DNA from: an uncultured Clostridia bacterium
GTDB taxonomy: Bacteria > Bacillota > Clostridia > Christensenellales > UBA1242
NCBI GenBank assembly: GCA_947384015.1
Contig: CANDFN010000007.1
Span: 1-19,532, forward strand
Length of the DNA stretch: 19,532 bases
Direction of reading: 5' to 3'
The position numbers were made by a program, and so were the translations under genes. Under the pieces are notes generated by a model that saw only the letters and a list, made by a program, of their open reading frames with translations, was not told the origin of the DNA and did not search any database. How positions within the stretch are numbered: position 1 is the first letter of the stretch; every line of letters starts with the position of its first letter. Below, piece by piece: positions 7,480 to 17,068 of the stretch.

Positions 7480-9903
7480 CTAAACTAAATATAATCCGGC
7501 GTCTTTAACTTCAAAAGTTTCTTTGTTTATCAATGGCTTACAAGCGACATTTCTTGGTTGAATAGAAATATCGTTTACATCAATTGCTTTAACATTCCCT
7601 TCTTTGTCTGTTACAACAACCTCTCCAATAACTATAGGAGAAACTATAGTGTGAATTTCTTCTTTACCAGTTACAATTTTTAAGCCTTTACGGTTTCTTG
7701 CCCCCATAGGAAGTTCGTTTAAACTAAATTTTTTAGCCATACCATTTTTGGTTATTACAAGCACCTTATCTAAGGTGTTTACAACACTAGCAAAAATTAC
7801 TTTTTGTTTGTTGTTTAAGTTCATACCAATTACGCCACCACTATTACGCTTTGTTATTGGCACTGTGTCATATTCAAAGTTAACACCCATACCGTCACTA
7901 GCCACCATTAAAACAGATGGTAAATTATCATTAATTTGAACTGAAATTACGCGATCAAAATCCTTCAACTTAATTGCAAGTGAGCCTGATTTTACATTTA
8001 CATATTCGTTACATTCTGCGCGCTTTATGTAACCTTGAGTTGTCATAAACAACAATTCTTTATTATCATTTAGATCTTGTTCGGTAAATAATGCTACTAT
8101 TTTTTCTTTGTTCTCTACTGTAATAATCTGGTTAAACGGTGTTCCACGTGCCGAGAATTTTTTATTAGGAATATCTCTAACATTTAGTTTATAGAAGTTG
8201 CCAAAGTTCGTAAACAGGCAAACTTTACTATTCATGCTTGTTTGCAAATAGCAGCGATGCAAAGCATTAATAGAATCGTAATTATATGTTGCACTAGCAT
8301 TTTGAATCTGTTTTACATCTAAGGTTTTTAGGCGCATTCCATCATTACTTACTGCCACTGCACATTCTGTGTCTAACAACTTTTCTATTGGAGTTATTAC
8401 AAAACTATCTAGTTGGTTAACAATTAGTGTTTTACGAGGTTTTCCATATTTTGTTTTTAATTCGCTTAATTCCTTAACAATTACCCCATATTGTCTATCA
8501 CGACTTGCTAAAATTTCCTTTAATTCTTTGATTAAGGCGCGCAAATATCTTAATTCTTGCTCTAGCTTTTCGGTTTCTAAGTTGGTTAACCTACTTAAGC
8601 GCATATCCAAAATGGCTTGAGCTTGAATTTCGCTTAACCTAAACCTTTTCATTAATCGTGTTTTTGCTTCCCCTGTTGAAGGGCTGGTTTTTATAATTTT
8701 AACAACTTCATCTATATTTTTTATTGCTATACATAAACCTTCAACAATATGTGCACGTGCTTCTGCTTTATTTAAATCATATTTTGTGCGTCGGACTATG
8801 ACATCTAATTGGAAATTGACATAATATTTTAAATATTCTAACAATCCCAACTGTTTTGGACTTCCATCTGCGATAGCAACAACATTATAGTTAAAGTTTA
8901 GCTGCATATCTGTATGTTTTAATAAAAATGCAATTACATTGTCTGTATCTGCATCCTTTTTTAAAGTTATACAAGCACGGATGCCTTGTTTACTAGATTC
9001 GTCTGTTATATCAATAATGTCTGCCAGTTCATTTTTGAATTTCTCTTTTAAATCGTTTACAGACTTCAAAAACTCTGCCTTATTAACTTGATAAGGAAAT
9101 TCTGTTATTACAATTTTTGTTTTACCGCTCTTATCATCCTCGGTATTGAACTTAGCGCGCATAACAACCTTGCCACGACCTGTTAGATAAGCTTCGCGCA
9201 TATCGTTATCTGCACATACTATACCACCAGTTGGAAAATCTGGGCCTTTTATATATTTAAGCATTTCATCAATGCTTATATCTGGATTTTTGATGTAAGC
9301 TATTGTTCCGTCAATCATCTCACCCAAATTATGTGTTGGGATATTCGTTGCCAACCCTACCGCAATACCAGAGGCACCATTAACATAAAGGTTTGGGAAA
9401 CGCCCTGGCAAATAGTCTGGCTCTTTAAGCGAATCGTCAAAGTTTAAACTATATGATACAGTATCTTTATCTAAATCCTTCATAAGCTCAAGTGCTATTG
9501 GGCTTAAACGAACTTCTGTATAACGCATAGCAGCAGCATCATCTCCGTCTATAGAGCCAAAGTTACCATGTCCTTCTACCAAACATTCTTCCATAACAAA
9601 GTCTTGAGCCAAACGCACCATTGCTCCATAAACCGAAGTATCTCCGTGTGGGTGGAATTTACCAAGTGTATCACCTACTATACGTGCAGATTTTTTAAAC
9701 GGTTTATCAGGAGTATTGCCTAGTTCTAACATGTCAAACAAAATTCTACGTTGAACGGGTTTTAGTCCGTCTTCAACCCTTGGAAGAGCACGATCTAGAA
9801 TAACATATTCACTATATGGTAACATAGAAGTAGACATTACTTCTTCTACTGTTTTTTCTATTAAATTGCCAGTTGTTGGAATTTCTATTTTCTTTTCTTT
9901 CAT
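7480..9903 (-). CDS. parC: Type IIA topoisomerase A subunit, ParC-like
   Basis: This subunit cuts and rejoins DNA in a type IIA topoisomerase. The 807 residues contain the winged-helix/tower breakage-reunion domain with the catalytic tyrosine at 128 (A-A-M-R-Y-T-E), the H-P-H-G-D region at 84-88, a coiled-coil gate near 430-480, and a C-terminal beta-pinwheel of GyrA-type blades. I see no GyrA box (Q-R-R-G-G-K-G) where the first blade begins, which favours topoisomerase IV (decatenation) over gyrase (supercoiling). A divergent gyrA cannot be excluded without the rest of the genome. The ATG overlaps the parE stop by one base (TAATG), so the two are translationally coupled. Residue 93 (E. coli GyrA D87, ParC E84) is glycine, and residue 89 (GyrA S83) is threonine. 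Confidence 0.9.
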   Translation of the reverse strand: MKEKKIEIPTTGNLIEKTVEEVMSTSMLPYSEYVILDRALPRVEDGLKPVQRRILFDMLELGNTPDKPFKKSARIVGDTLGKFHPHGDTSVYGAMVRLAQDFVMEECLVEGHGNFGSIDGDDAAAMRYTEVRLSPIALELMKDLDKDTVSYSLNFDDSLKEPDYLPGRFPNLYVNGASGIAVGLATNIPTHNLGEMIDGTIAYIKNPDISIDEMLKYIKGPDFPTGGIVCADNDMREAYLTGRGKVVMRAKFNTEDDKSGKTKIVITEFPYQVNKAEFLKSVNDLKEKFKNELADIIDITDESSKQGIRACITLKKDADTDNVIAFLLKHTDMQLNFNYNVVAIADGSPKQLGLLEYLKYYVNFQLDVIVRRTKYDLNKAEARAHIVEGLCIAIKNIDEVVKIIKTSPSTGEAKTRLMKRFRLSEIQAQAILDMRLSRLTNLETEKLEQELRYLRALIKELKEILASRDRQYGVIVKELSELKTKYGKPRKTLIVNQLDSFVITPIEKLLDTECAVAVSNDGMRLKTLDVKQIQNASATYNYDSINALHRCYLQTSMNSKVCLFTNFGNFYKLNVRDIPNKKFSARGTPFNQIITVENKEKIVALFTEQDLNDNKELLFMTTQGYIKRAECNEYVNVKSGSLAIKLKDFDRVISVQINDNLPSVLMVASDGMGVNFEYDTVPITKRNSGGVIGMNLNNKQKVIFASVVNTLDKVLVITKNGMAKKFSLNELPMGARNRKGLKIVTGKEEIHTIVSPIVIGEVVVTDKEGNVKAIDVNDISIQPRNVACKPLINKETFEVKDAGLYLV

Positions 9904-11849
9904 TATTCTTCATCCTCCGGCTTGTTTGTTGTAAAGTTATCTATCTTATTAAAGTTGGCGTTTTTGTTAATATAATCTTTACGAGCGCTAACATCATCGC
10001 CCATCCATGTGGTTATAACTTTATCTGCCATAACCTTATCTTCAACAGACACTCTCATCATATTACGCTTTTGTGGATCCATTGTGGTTGTCCACAATTG
10101 TTCAGCGTCCATTTCGCCTAAGCCTTTGTAACGTTGAATTGTATAGTTCTTTACAAGCGAGGTTTCATACGCAAGTTCTTCATCGGTATAACAATAAACC
10201 TCTTTATCTTTGCTTGATACCTTATATAATGGTGGCATACCTATATATATATTACCATTTGTAATAAGTTCTGGCATATAGCGAAAAAAGAATGTTAAAA
10301 GAATAGAGCGAATGTGCATACCATCCTGATCCGCATCGCTTAGTATTACAATTTTATTATACTTTAAGTTTTCTAATTTAAAGTCCTGCCCTATGCCTGT
10401 GCCTATTGCACCGATTATTGTGCGAATTTCCTCGTTAGCTAGCACTTGGTCTAAACGCTTCTTTTCACTATTAAGTGGTTTGCCACGCAAAGGAAGAATT
10501 GCTTGGAAATATCTATCTCTGGCTTGTTTTGCTGTGCCACCTGCCGACTTACCTTCAACTATAAACAATTCGTTTATTTCTGGAGTTCTGCTTGTGCAAC
10601 TTGCAAGTTTACCAATAAGCTGACTGTTATCAATAGAATTTTTTGCCCTATTAATATCTTTTGCCCTTTTTGTTGCAGCACGAACCTTAGAAGCAAGCTG
10701 GGCTTTCTCTATTATAATTTTACCAATGTTTTCATTTTTCTTAGTTGCAAAAAACTCTGTTAAGCCTTGGGTGCAAACACTTTCCACGCGCGACCTTGCT
10801 TCTACATTACCAAGTTTTGTTTTTGTTTGACCTTCAAACTGAACATTTTTCATTTTTACAGAAAGGACAGCAACCAACCCTTCGCGGAAATCATCGCCAA
10901 TAAACAGCCCGTCTTTTTCTTTTATTAAATTATTTTTCTTTGCAAAATCGTTAAGCACTTTTGTTAATGCAACTTTAAAACCAACTTCGTGTGTTCCACC
11001 CTCTGGTGTTGGAATATTGTTTACATAACTAAAAATGTTATCAATATATGTGTCTACATACTGAATGGCAAGAGATACATAAGTATCTTTAATTTCGTTT
11101 TCTATATATATTGGAGGGGCAAATAAAGGTTTTTTATCTTCAGTTAAATAAGAGACATAATCTCTTATGCCACCCTCATAGCAAAGTGATTGATGTGTGT
11201 TTGTTCGTTCGTCCTTAAGTTCAATATGAACACCTTTATTTAAAAAGGCTGTTTCTTTTAAACGTTCCAAAACAGTATCGTAATCAAACTTAACATCTCT
11301 AAATACTCTATCATCTGGCAAAAAGCGAACATGCGTTCCTTTTAAATTTGTATTTCCAATTTCTTTTAGGCGCTGAACTGGGCTACCGCTATGAATTTTA
11401 CCATTACTTTCTACTGATTCAAACCTTGCAAAATATTTTTTGCCGTCCTTACAAACTGTTACTTCTAACCAACGACTTAATGCGTTTGTAACACTTGCAC
11501 CAACACCATGCAAACCGCCAGAGTATTTATAGTTGTTATCGTCAAACTTACCACCTGCATGAAGCTGTGTAAATACAACTTCTACACCACTAATTTTAAG
11601 TTTTGGATGTGGGCTAACAGGGATTCCTCTTCCGTTATCTTGAACAGACGCTGTGCCGTCCTTATGCAGAATTACTTCAACCTTATTGCCATAACCATTT
11701 GCAATTTCGTCTATTGCATTATCTATAATTTCCCAAAGTAAATGATGCAAACCATTTACACCTGTTGTGCCAATATACATACCTGGGCGCATACGCACTG
11801 CATCCAAACCTTCTAGCACAATCAAATCTTTAGAATCATAACTTGCCAT
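9903..11849 (-). CDS. parE: Type IIA topoisomerase B subunit, ParE-like
   Basis: This is the ATPase/TOPRIM subunit that partners the gene directly downstream. The 648 residues show the GHKL ATPase motifs (E-I-I-D-N-A-I-D-E at 40-48, D-N-G-R-G-I-P at 71-77, G-G-L-H-G-V-G at 111-117) and a transducer domain. The TOPRIM region has E-G-K-S-A-G-G at 432-438, P-L-R-G-K-P-L-N at 453-460 and D-A-D-Q-D-G at 505-510. It lacks the large insertion found in some Gram-negative GyrB proteins. K434 is odd: nearly all family members have aspartate in E-G-D-S-A. The ATG has an aaaggg Shine-Dalgarno and a clear promoter. Assignment to ParE rather than GyrB rests mainly on the partner lacking a GyrA box. Confidence 0.9.
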   Translation of the reverse strand: MASYDSKDLIVLEGLDAVRMRPGMYIGTTGVNGLHHLLWEIIDNAIDEIANGYGNKVEVILHKDGTASVQDNGRGIPVSPHPKLKISGVEVVFTQLHAGGKFDDNNYKYSGGLHGVGASVTNALSRWLEVTVCKDGKKYFARFESVESNGKIHSGSPVQRLKEIGNTNLKGTHVRFLPDDRVFRDVKFDYDTVLERLKETAFLNKGVHIELKDERTNTHQSLCYEGGIRDYVSYLTEDKKPLFAPPIYIENEIKDTYVSLAIQYVDTYIDNIFSYVNNIPTPEGGTHEVGFKVALTKVLNDFAKKNNLIKEKDGLFIGDDFREGLVAVLSVKMKNVQFEGQTKTKLGNVEARSRVESVCTQGLTEFFATKKNENIGKIIIEKAQLASKVRAATKRAKDINRAKNSIDNSQLIGKLASCTSRTPEINELFIVEGKSAGGTAKQARDRYFQAILPLRGKPLNSEKKRLDQVLANEEIRTIIGAIGTGIGQDFKLENLKYNKIVILSDADQDGMHIRSILLTFFFRYMPELITNGNIYIGMPPLYKVSSKDKEVYCYTDEELAYETSLVKNYTIQRYKGLGEMDAEQLWTTTMDPQKRNMMRVSVEDKVMADKVITTWMGDDVSARKDYINKNANFNKIDNFTTNKPEDEE

Positions 11850-11874
11850 AATTTCCCTTTTAATCTACATTTTT

Positions 11875-11903
11875 AGTATATCAAAAATAAAAATTTTAGG
11901 CAA
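11875..11903 (-). promoter_or_regulatory. Extended -10 promoter of parE-parC
   Basis: On the minus strand, TTGCCT (11898-11903) is followed after 17 bp by TATACT (11875-11880), with TGA directly before it (extended -10). The start near 11868 gives a short leader holding the aaaggg Shine-Dalgarno. Confidence 0.78.
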
Positions 11904-11993
11904 TTTTTTTTAATAGATAATTGAAATGTTTAATTTTTTAGTTATATTTTTACCAACTTCCATTTTGGAAAATTTTAACAAATATTTAAGTTT

Positions 11994-12041
11994 TGCACAA
12001 AAAATAAGCAAAATTTAATGTAAAACACAGTAATTTTGCTT
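11994..12041 (-). terminator. Terminator of ddl
   Basis: A perfect 10-bp stem (12006-12015 with 12032-12041) with a 16-nt loop is followed on the minus strand by A and a run of Ts (about 12000-12004). It lies 19 nt after the ddl stop. Confidence 0.75.
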
Positions 12042-12060
12042 AATTTTAATTTTTTTATTT

Positions 12061-13131
12061 TTACAGACTTTTATCTTCTAATATGTTTGTATTAAAATAT
12101 TTATAATTTTTAGTTTCTTTTGCGCTATTTACAAGCATCCTAACTAAAGATATATAGTCTATTCCGACCGGCTCAAACAAGTAAAACGCCATACTTCCAG
12201 GAACAGTATTTACTTCGTTAAAATATAGCTGGTCTGTTTCTTTGTCGTAAATATAATCAATCCTTACTACACCATTTAAATTTAATCTATTATAAATGGT
12301 TTTAGTATAATCGTTAATTTGATGTTCTAACGTGGTTGAAATGTCGGCTGGAATAGAGCGCTCTTTACCCTTTTGATTATGCTGATATTTGTCTTCAAAA
12401 GTTAAAAAGTTGTTTTTAGTTATTGGGCTTTCTACTGCACTTAAAACTAATCCGTCTTCTGTTTTTATACAAGCTTGATTATACTCTACTATGCTTGTTA
12501 TTTGCTCTTCAACCAAAGCATCATCATGCATTAAAAATATTGCTTGAACCTGCTCTTCAAAATTTTCACCATTACATACTTTTACACCAATACTAGAACC
12601 TAACGAATTCGGCTTTACAATTAAATTATTAGAAAATTCTTGTTTTATAATTGGAATAATTTCATTGTAATTTAGTTCATCTACTCTTGCCCCTTTTATA
12701 GTTGGCACAACATCTGCAACCAAGGTTTTAGCAAGTGTTTTATCCATTGCCAAATGTGAAGCCAGTGCATCAGCACTTGTTATTTTAACACCTTGCACGG
12801 CAAAGAAACCTGCCAAATCTCCATTCTCTCCAACCCCACCATGACAACAATTTATAACGCAATCTATATCAAAAAGCTTTTTTAAAAATAATCCTTTTTT
12901 ATACACCGCACCATTAGCAATTATAACTTGTTGGAAATTTAAAGCCTTCTTGTTTGAAAAAGCTTTTAAATCGTTTATTTTTGTTGCTAGATAAAATTTA
13001 TTATCTAGCCCTAAATAAATTTTTTCCAACTGTAATTTTTCTTTAACATTATTTGCCAGTTGCATCCCTGTAATTATAGAGATATCATGTTCACAACTAG
13101 CCCCACCAAATATAACACATAATTTTTTCAT
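12061..13131 (-). CDS. ddl: D-alanine--D-alanine ligase
   Basis: Ddl joins two D-alanines with ATP to give the dipeptide at the end of the peptidoglycan stem. The 356-residue ATP-grasp enzyme has the N-terminal G-G-A-S-C-E-H-D-I-S motif (9-18), H-G-G-V-G-E-N-G (98-105), K-P-N-S-L-G-S-S-I-G-V (173-183) and the metal-binding N-E-V-N-T-V-P-G-S loop (305-313). The omega loop carries K248-Y249, matching the K-Y pair of E. coli DdlB. Tyrosine here is typical of D-Ala-D-Ala ligases, whereas D-lactate ligases of Leuconostoc type have phenylalanine, so D-Ala is the expected product. The gene is divergent from a hydrolase-murF pair, fitting a wall-precursor cluster. The ATG at 13131 has no clear Shine-Dalgarno. 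Confidence 0.94.
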   Translation of the reverse strand: MKKLCVIFGGASCEHDISIITGMQLANNVKEKLQLEKIYLGLDNKFYLATKINDLKAFSNKKALNFQQVIIANGAVYKKGLFLKKLFDIDCVINCCHGGVGENGDLAGFFAVQGVKITSADALASHLAMDKTLAKTLVADVVPTIKGARVDELNYNEIIPIIKQEFSNNLIVKPNSLGSSIGVKVCNGENFEEQVQAIFLMHDDALVEEQITSIVEYNQACIKTEDGLVLSAVESPITKNNFLTFEDKYQHNQKGKERSIPADISTTLEHQINDYTKTIYNRLNLNGVVRIDYIYDKETDQLYFNEVNTVPGSMAFYLFEPVGIDYISLVRMLVNSAKETKNYKYFNTNILEDKSL

Positions 13132-13205
13132 GTTAATATTTATGTTTTGTTGCTTTTTTGTGTTCTTTAGTTAAATTACAGCTTTTATTTGCATAAATAA
13201 ATTTA
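13132..13205. promoter_or_regulatory. Divergent intergenic region, ddl / alpha-beta hydrolase
   Basis: These 74 bases must hold promoters for both outward genes, but no consensus pair stands out. The plus strand has a TGCATAAAT stretch about 10 nt before the hydrolase ATG, with no good -35. Neither gene has a Shine-Dalgarno. Confidence 0.4.
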
Positions 13206-13901
13206 ATGAAGTTTTTATTTAAAGGCGAAATTATTAACTACGATTTTTGTTTTGGCAAAGAAAAATCTGTTTTGTTTTTACATGGTTGGGGTGCAGACAA
13301 AAACGCTTTTGCAAGCACAATAAATTTACTAAAAAACAAATTTAACATCTTAACTTTAACAATGCCAACAATTAAAGAAACATCTTTTGTGTGGTCTTTA
13401 CAAGATTATGCAAACCTTGTTTTAGACCTTTTAAAGTTACACAATATTAAACAAGTTTATATTATTTGCCACAGTTTTGGTTTTAGAGTTGCAAGCCTTA
13501 TTGGTAAAAGCTTTAATATTGAAAAAATTGTTGTAACAGGCGGGGCAGGATTAAAACTAAACAACATTTTTAAAGAATTAGAACAAAACAACAAAAAGAT
13601 ATTTTTAAATAAATGGAAGTTTTTATACAGCTCTATTGCAAGTGAGGATTACAAAAATTTATCAAAAATAAATAAGCAAACTTTTAAAAACATAGTTAAC
13701 CTTAACACAAAAAACTTAATATGTTTTACATGCCCTATGTTGTTATTTTGGGGGAATAAAGACAAAGAAACCCCGCCCGCTTTTGCAAAAATCATAAACA
13801 GACACAACAACTGTAAACTTATAATAACAAAAGGTGCACATTTTTCATATTTAAAAAATAATGCACTATTTAACAACGAGGTAATAGAATTTTTGTGTTA
13901 A
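13206..13901 (+). CDS. Alpha/beta hydrolase
   Basis: The 231-residue protein has the complete alpha/beta hydrolase layout: oxyanion-loop H-G-W-G (26-29), nucleophile elbow C-H-S-F-G with S90, a likely catalytic aspartate at 186 (W-G-N-K-D) and histidine at 212 (G-A-H-F). No signal peptide or lipobox is seen, so it is probably cytoplasmic. The substrate is unknown; carboxylesters are the default guess. Its last 7 nt overlap the start of the MurF-like gene, indicating coupled translation, and ddl lies on the other side. A role linked to wall precursors is possible from context only. Confidence 0.88.
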   Translation: MKFLFKGEIINYDFCFGKEKSVLFLHGWGADKNAFASTINLLKNKFNILTLTMPTIKETSFVWSLQDYANLVLDLLKLHNIKQVYIICHSFGFRVASLIGKSFNIEKIVVTGGAGLKLNNIFKELEQNNKKIFLNKWKFLYSSIASEDYKNLSKINKQTFKNIVNLNTKNLICFTCPMLLFWGNKDKETPPAFAKIINRHNNCKLIITKGAHFSYLKNNALFNNEVIEFLC

Positions 13902-15412
13902 CTGCCGTTTTCATTATTAATATAATATCTTTTTTAATTAACTTATTTTATGTTAAAAGTTTTTTACATTTATTTCAACTAAAAGACTATAACAATAAAA
14001 GATACCTTAATTACTTTAGAATAAAACATTGGTTTATCTACCTTTTAGGTATTGTTTTATTTGTTTGCGAGGTTGTTTTGCACTGCACACATTATTTAGA
14101 TTTATGGTTTGTTGTAGTTTGTAAAACAATTCTTTTAATTTTTAACTTTGCAATTTGTAATAATTTGATTATTTCTAATAAAACACCAATCAAATACACT
14201 GGCAAAATTAAACGAATATTTGCTTTGTGTGGTTTAAGTTTAGCGTTATGTGCCTGTTTTAAATTTGGTGCAGAACTAATATTTTTAGTTATGCCTATTT
14301 TACCAATATTTACAAACACAATAAACATTTATGATAAACTTTTAAACAGACGCTTTATAAAAAAGGCACAAAATCGCCTAAAAGAAATAAATCCAAAGAT
14401 AATTGCAATAACTGGCAGTAATGGAAAAACTAGCATAAAAAATATTTTATTGCAGATGCTTGAAGGCAAATTTTGTTATGCCACACCCAAAAGTTACAAC
14501 ACTCCACTTGGAATAAGTTTGTTTATTAACAATCAACTTTCTAACGATTGTAAATATTTAATTTTAGAATATGGTGCCAGAAAGCGCGGAGATGTTAAAA
14601 AGCTATGTAAAACTTTTGGCGCAGACTATGGAATATGTAGTTTAGTTGCCCCACAACATTTAGAAAGTTTTAAAACCATAAATAATATTTACCTAACAAA
14701 AAAAGAATTAAGCAACTTTTTAGGAAGTAAACTTTGCATATTTAATTTAGATAACACTTACACAAAAAAAATGCATTTATTAAAAACCGGCAAAAAACTT
14801 GGAGTTTCCATAAAAAGTTATGCAGATTTTTATGCAACAAACATTAAAGTTACAAACTTTACAACAAGCTTTAATTTGGTTATTAATAATACCACCTACA
14901 CCGCCACCACAAAATTACTGGGTAGACATAATGTAACAAACATTTTGCTTGCAACCGCATTAGCGCTACATATAGGTGTTAATATTAAAGACCTTTTAAA
15001 CATTATTAGTAATTTACAACCCACCCCTCATAGATTAGAATATATTAAAGGAAATTTAAACATATTAGATGATAGTTATAATTGTTCTATTGCAAGCGCT
15101 GAAGAAAGCTTATGGGTGCTAGCACAAACTGAAAACAAAAAAATGGTTTGCACACCAGGCATTATTGAAGGCGGCAAACACGAATATGAAATAAATTTTA
15201 AACTTGGAGAACTTTGTGCTGAAAGCGATTATGTAGTAATTGTTGGTGAGCATAACAAAAAAGCAATTTCAAACGGGCTAAAAAACAAAAATTTTAACAG
15301 CAAAAACCTATTTTTAGCTCCGACATTAGAAGACGCAAAAAAACATTTTGGCATATTAAAAGAAAATGACACCCTATTGTTGTTAAACGATTTGCCCGAT
15401 GATTACAATTAA
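13895..15412 (+). CDS. Membrane-anchored MurF-like Mur ligase
   Basis: MurF adds D-Ala-D-Ala to the UDP-MurNAc-tripeptide. The C-terminal about 340 residues are a Mur ligase: P-loop T-G-S-N-G-K-T-S (173-180), Y-N-T-P-L-G (about 201-206), E-Y-G-A-R-K-R-G-D, the D-D-S-Y-N motif typical of MurF, and T-P-G-I-I-E-G-G in the last domain. The first about 145 residues are very different from ordinary MurF: there are four to five hydrophobic segments (about 3-20, 45-63, 70-92, 107-122, 125-142) where the UMP/tripeptide-binding domain would normally be. The start is GTG inside the hydrolase gene, with gagg 13 nt upstream. Beside ddl, MurF is the natural reading. MurT-like or other Mur ligases are less likely, as I see no four-cysteine zinc ribbon. 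Confidence 0.78.
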   Translation: MLTAVFIINIISFLINLFYVKSFLHLFQLKDYNNKRYLNYFRIKHWFIYLLGIVLFVCEVVLHCTHYLDLWFVVVCKTILLIFNFAICNNLIISNKTPIKYTGKIKRIFALCGLSLALCACFKFGAELIFLVMPILPIFTNTINIYDKLLNRRFIKKAQNRLKEINPKIIAITGSNGKTSIKNILLQMLEGKFCYATPKSYNTPLGISLFINNQLSNDCKYLILEYGARKRGDVKKLCKTFGADYGICSLVAPQHLESFKTINNIYLTKKELSNFLGSKLCIFNLDNTYTKKMHLLKTGKKLGVSIKSYADFYATNIKVTNFTTSFNLVINNTTYTATTKLLGRHNVTNILLATALALHIGVNIKDLLNIISNLQPTPHRLEYIKGNLNILDDSYNCSIASAEESLWVLAQTENKKMVCTPGIIEGGKHEYEINFKLGELCAESDYVVIVGEHNKKAISNGLKNKNFNSKNLFLAPTLEDAKKHFGILKENDTLLLLNDLPDDYN

Positions 15413-15429
15413 AAAAGCTAATTTTTATA

Positions 15430-16008
15430 TTATTTAACAGTTTTTAGTAGCGGTTCTATTTTTTCTACAATCTTGCCAAAGTTAACATCTTTACTTAGTT
15501 CGTTTTTGCCAATCCATTTGTAAGAAGACATTTCTTCTTCGTCAATTTTAACATCAAATTCATTATCAACAACAAATAAATATCTAAAATCATAATGATA
15601 ATGTTCTGCCATGTTTACACGCGGATTATACTCTATAAAATGAATATCTATATCAAAAGGGATATGTTTGTTTGGATTTTTAGAAATTAAACTAAAATTT
15701 TGCACGCCCGTTTCTTCTTTTAGTTCTATTATTGCGCGCTCTAGCGGATTTGTATCACCCTCCTCACAATGTCCACCTGCATATGAATATATCTTTAAAT
15801 CTTTATGAAACATTACCAAAAACTTTTTTGTTGTTGTGCAATATAAAAATCCGCCAGCTGTTAAATGTCCTTTGGGGTTATTCCAATCTACCATTGCATG
15901 TTTGTTGTTGGCTTTTAAAAATTTATTTAGTTTTTCTACCTTTTCTTTTTCGTTAGGAAATTCTTTTAAATATTCGCTAGCTATATTTTTTATTATTTTC
16001 TTTTCCAT
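15430..16008 (-). CDS. Nudix hydrolase
   Basis: A 192-residue Nudix-family protein, a family that hydrolyses nucleoside diphosphates linked to another moiety. The Nudix box spans about residues 78-102 (G-G-H-C-E-E-G-D, ending in I-E-L-K-E-E-T-G-V). Compared with the classical G-x5-E-x7-R-E-U-x-E-E-x-G-U, it has one extra residue and isoleucine in place of the arginine. It keeps the E-x-x-E-E metal ligands, so it is probably active and belongs to the G-G-H-x-x-G-D subgroup. The start lies 18 nt after the tsaB-rimI stop, so it is the last gene of the tsaE operon. The stop is 17 nt from the convergent MurF-like stop, with no clear terminator between. Confidence 0.88.
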   Translation of the reverse strand: MEKKIIKNIASEYLKEFPNEKEKVEKLNKFLKANNKHAMVDWNNPKGHLTAGGFLYCTTTKKFLVMFHKDLKIYSYAGGHCEEGDTNPLERAIIELKEETGVQNFSLISKNPNKHIPFDIDIHFIEYNPRVNMAEHYHYDFRYLFVVDNEFDVKIDEEEMSSYKWIGKNELSKDVNFGKIVEKIEPLLKTVK

Positions 16009-16026
16009 ATTACAAAAACTTGTTTG

Positions 16027-17067
16027 TTAAACCTCTTTTATCATCTCTAAACAATCATCGCCATTAGCATAATAGTTTTTGCGGGTTCTTCTAACCACAA
16101 ACCCTAATTTTTTATATAGTAAATATGCGGTAATATTTTTATAGCCTACTTCTAATGTTAAATTTTTTATTTTATGTTTTTTACATTCTTCTTGTGCTTT
16201 ATCTATTAACTTACTAGCAATACCAAGGTTACGATAATCTTTATCTACTGCAACACTTATAATATTTACCTCATCTGTTATTTGTAAAATTATAAAGCCT
16301 ACTATCTCTCCGTTAAAACAAGCTGTGTGTATTTGATAATTTTTATCTTTTAACATCTCTTCAATTTGACTTAAAGTAAGCGGACTTGTAGAAACTTGTT
16401 TTTCTATTTCAGCAATTTTATTTAAACCGTCTTCATCTGCTTTAGTAATTGTTAAATTACCTGCCTTTAATTTTTCTCTTTCAGCTTGAGACAACTGATA
16501 ATACACTGGGGTTAAAGTTTGGTCCTTACTTTTGTTTAAACAATCTATTATTATATTTGCATCAAACTTAACAACTAATGCTTTTATATTTTTATCTTCT
16601 TCAAACATTGCTATTTTGCCATTTGGTGCAATTTCTTTTAATTCTGCCAAGGTTAAATTTCTATCATATTTATAAACAACATTATTAACCAAACGTGCCA
16701 CAAAATATGTGTTTCCGCTACCTGCTATTGCAACCGCTTCAACTTCGTCAAATTGGTTCGTAGCAAGTGCAAACAATAAATCTAAATTATTAATACCATA
16801 AGCAGATGCTTTAGTTACATCCCTAAACGCCTTTATTGTTGCAACACCCACCCTTATGCCAGTAAAAGAACCAGGACCAACAACAACACCAAAACGATCT
16901 ATATCGTTAACCGTTACATTGTTAGCAGACAACAAATTATCTATCATTGGAATTAGCACCTCATTATGATGCGCATCATTACTGCTAGATGAAGAAAAAA
17001 CCTGCCCTTCTTTTTGAAGCACAATGTCTAAAACCTTGTTAGATGTATTTATTATTAAAGAATTCAT
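16027..17067 (-). CDS. TsaB-RimI fusion (t6A synthesis subunit + ribosomal-protein acetyltransferase)
   Basis: Two proteins are joined in one 346-residue chain. Residues 1 to about 197 are TsaB, the non-catalytic partner of TsaD in N6-threonylcarbamoyladenosine tRNA modification: an N-terminal ASKHA strand (S-L-I-I-N-T-S), V-V-G-P-G-S-F-T-G-I-R (62-72), and the typical closing P-V-Y segment (187-189). Residues about 202-346 are a GNAT domain like RimI, which acetylates the N-terminus of ribosomal protein S18; its acetyl-CoA loop R-N-L-G-I-A is at 279-284, followed by N-x-x-A-x-x-L-Y-x-K-L-G-F (311-323). The genes are often adjacent in bacteria, and here they are fused. tsaE ends one nt upstream. 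tsaD, usually next, is absent from this locus. Confidence 0.93.
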   Translation of the reverse strand: MNSLIINTSNKVLDIVLQKEGQVFSSSSSNDAHHNEVLIPMIDNLLSANNVTVNDIDRFGVVVGPGSFTGIRVGVATIKAFRDVTKASAYGINNLDLLFALATNQFDEVEAVAIAGSGNTYFVARLVNNVVYKYDRNLTLAELKEIAPNGKIAMFEEDKNIKALVVKFDANIIIDCLNKSKDQTLTPVYYQLSQAEREKLKAGNLTITKADEDGLNKIAEIEKQVSTSPLTLSQIEEMLKDKNYQIHTACFNGEIVGFIILQITDEVNIISVAVDKDYRNLGIASKLIDKAQEECKKHKIKNLTLEVGYKNITAYLLYKKLGFVVRRTRKNYYANGDDCLEMIKEV

Positions 17068-17068
17068 A

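Noticed and set aside
15413..15429. Bidirectional terminator between the MurF-like and Nudix genes
   Set aside because: Only 17 AT-rich bases lie between the stops, with no stable stem.
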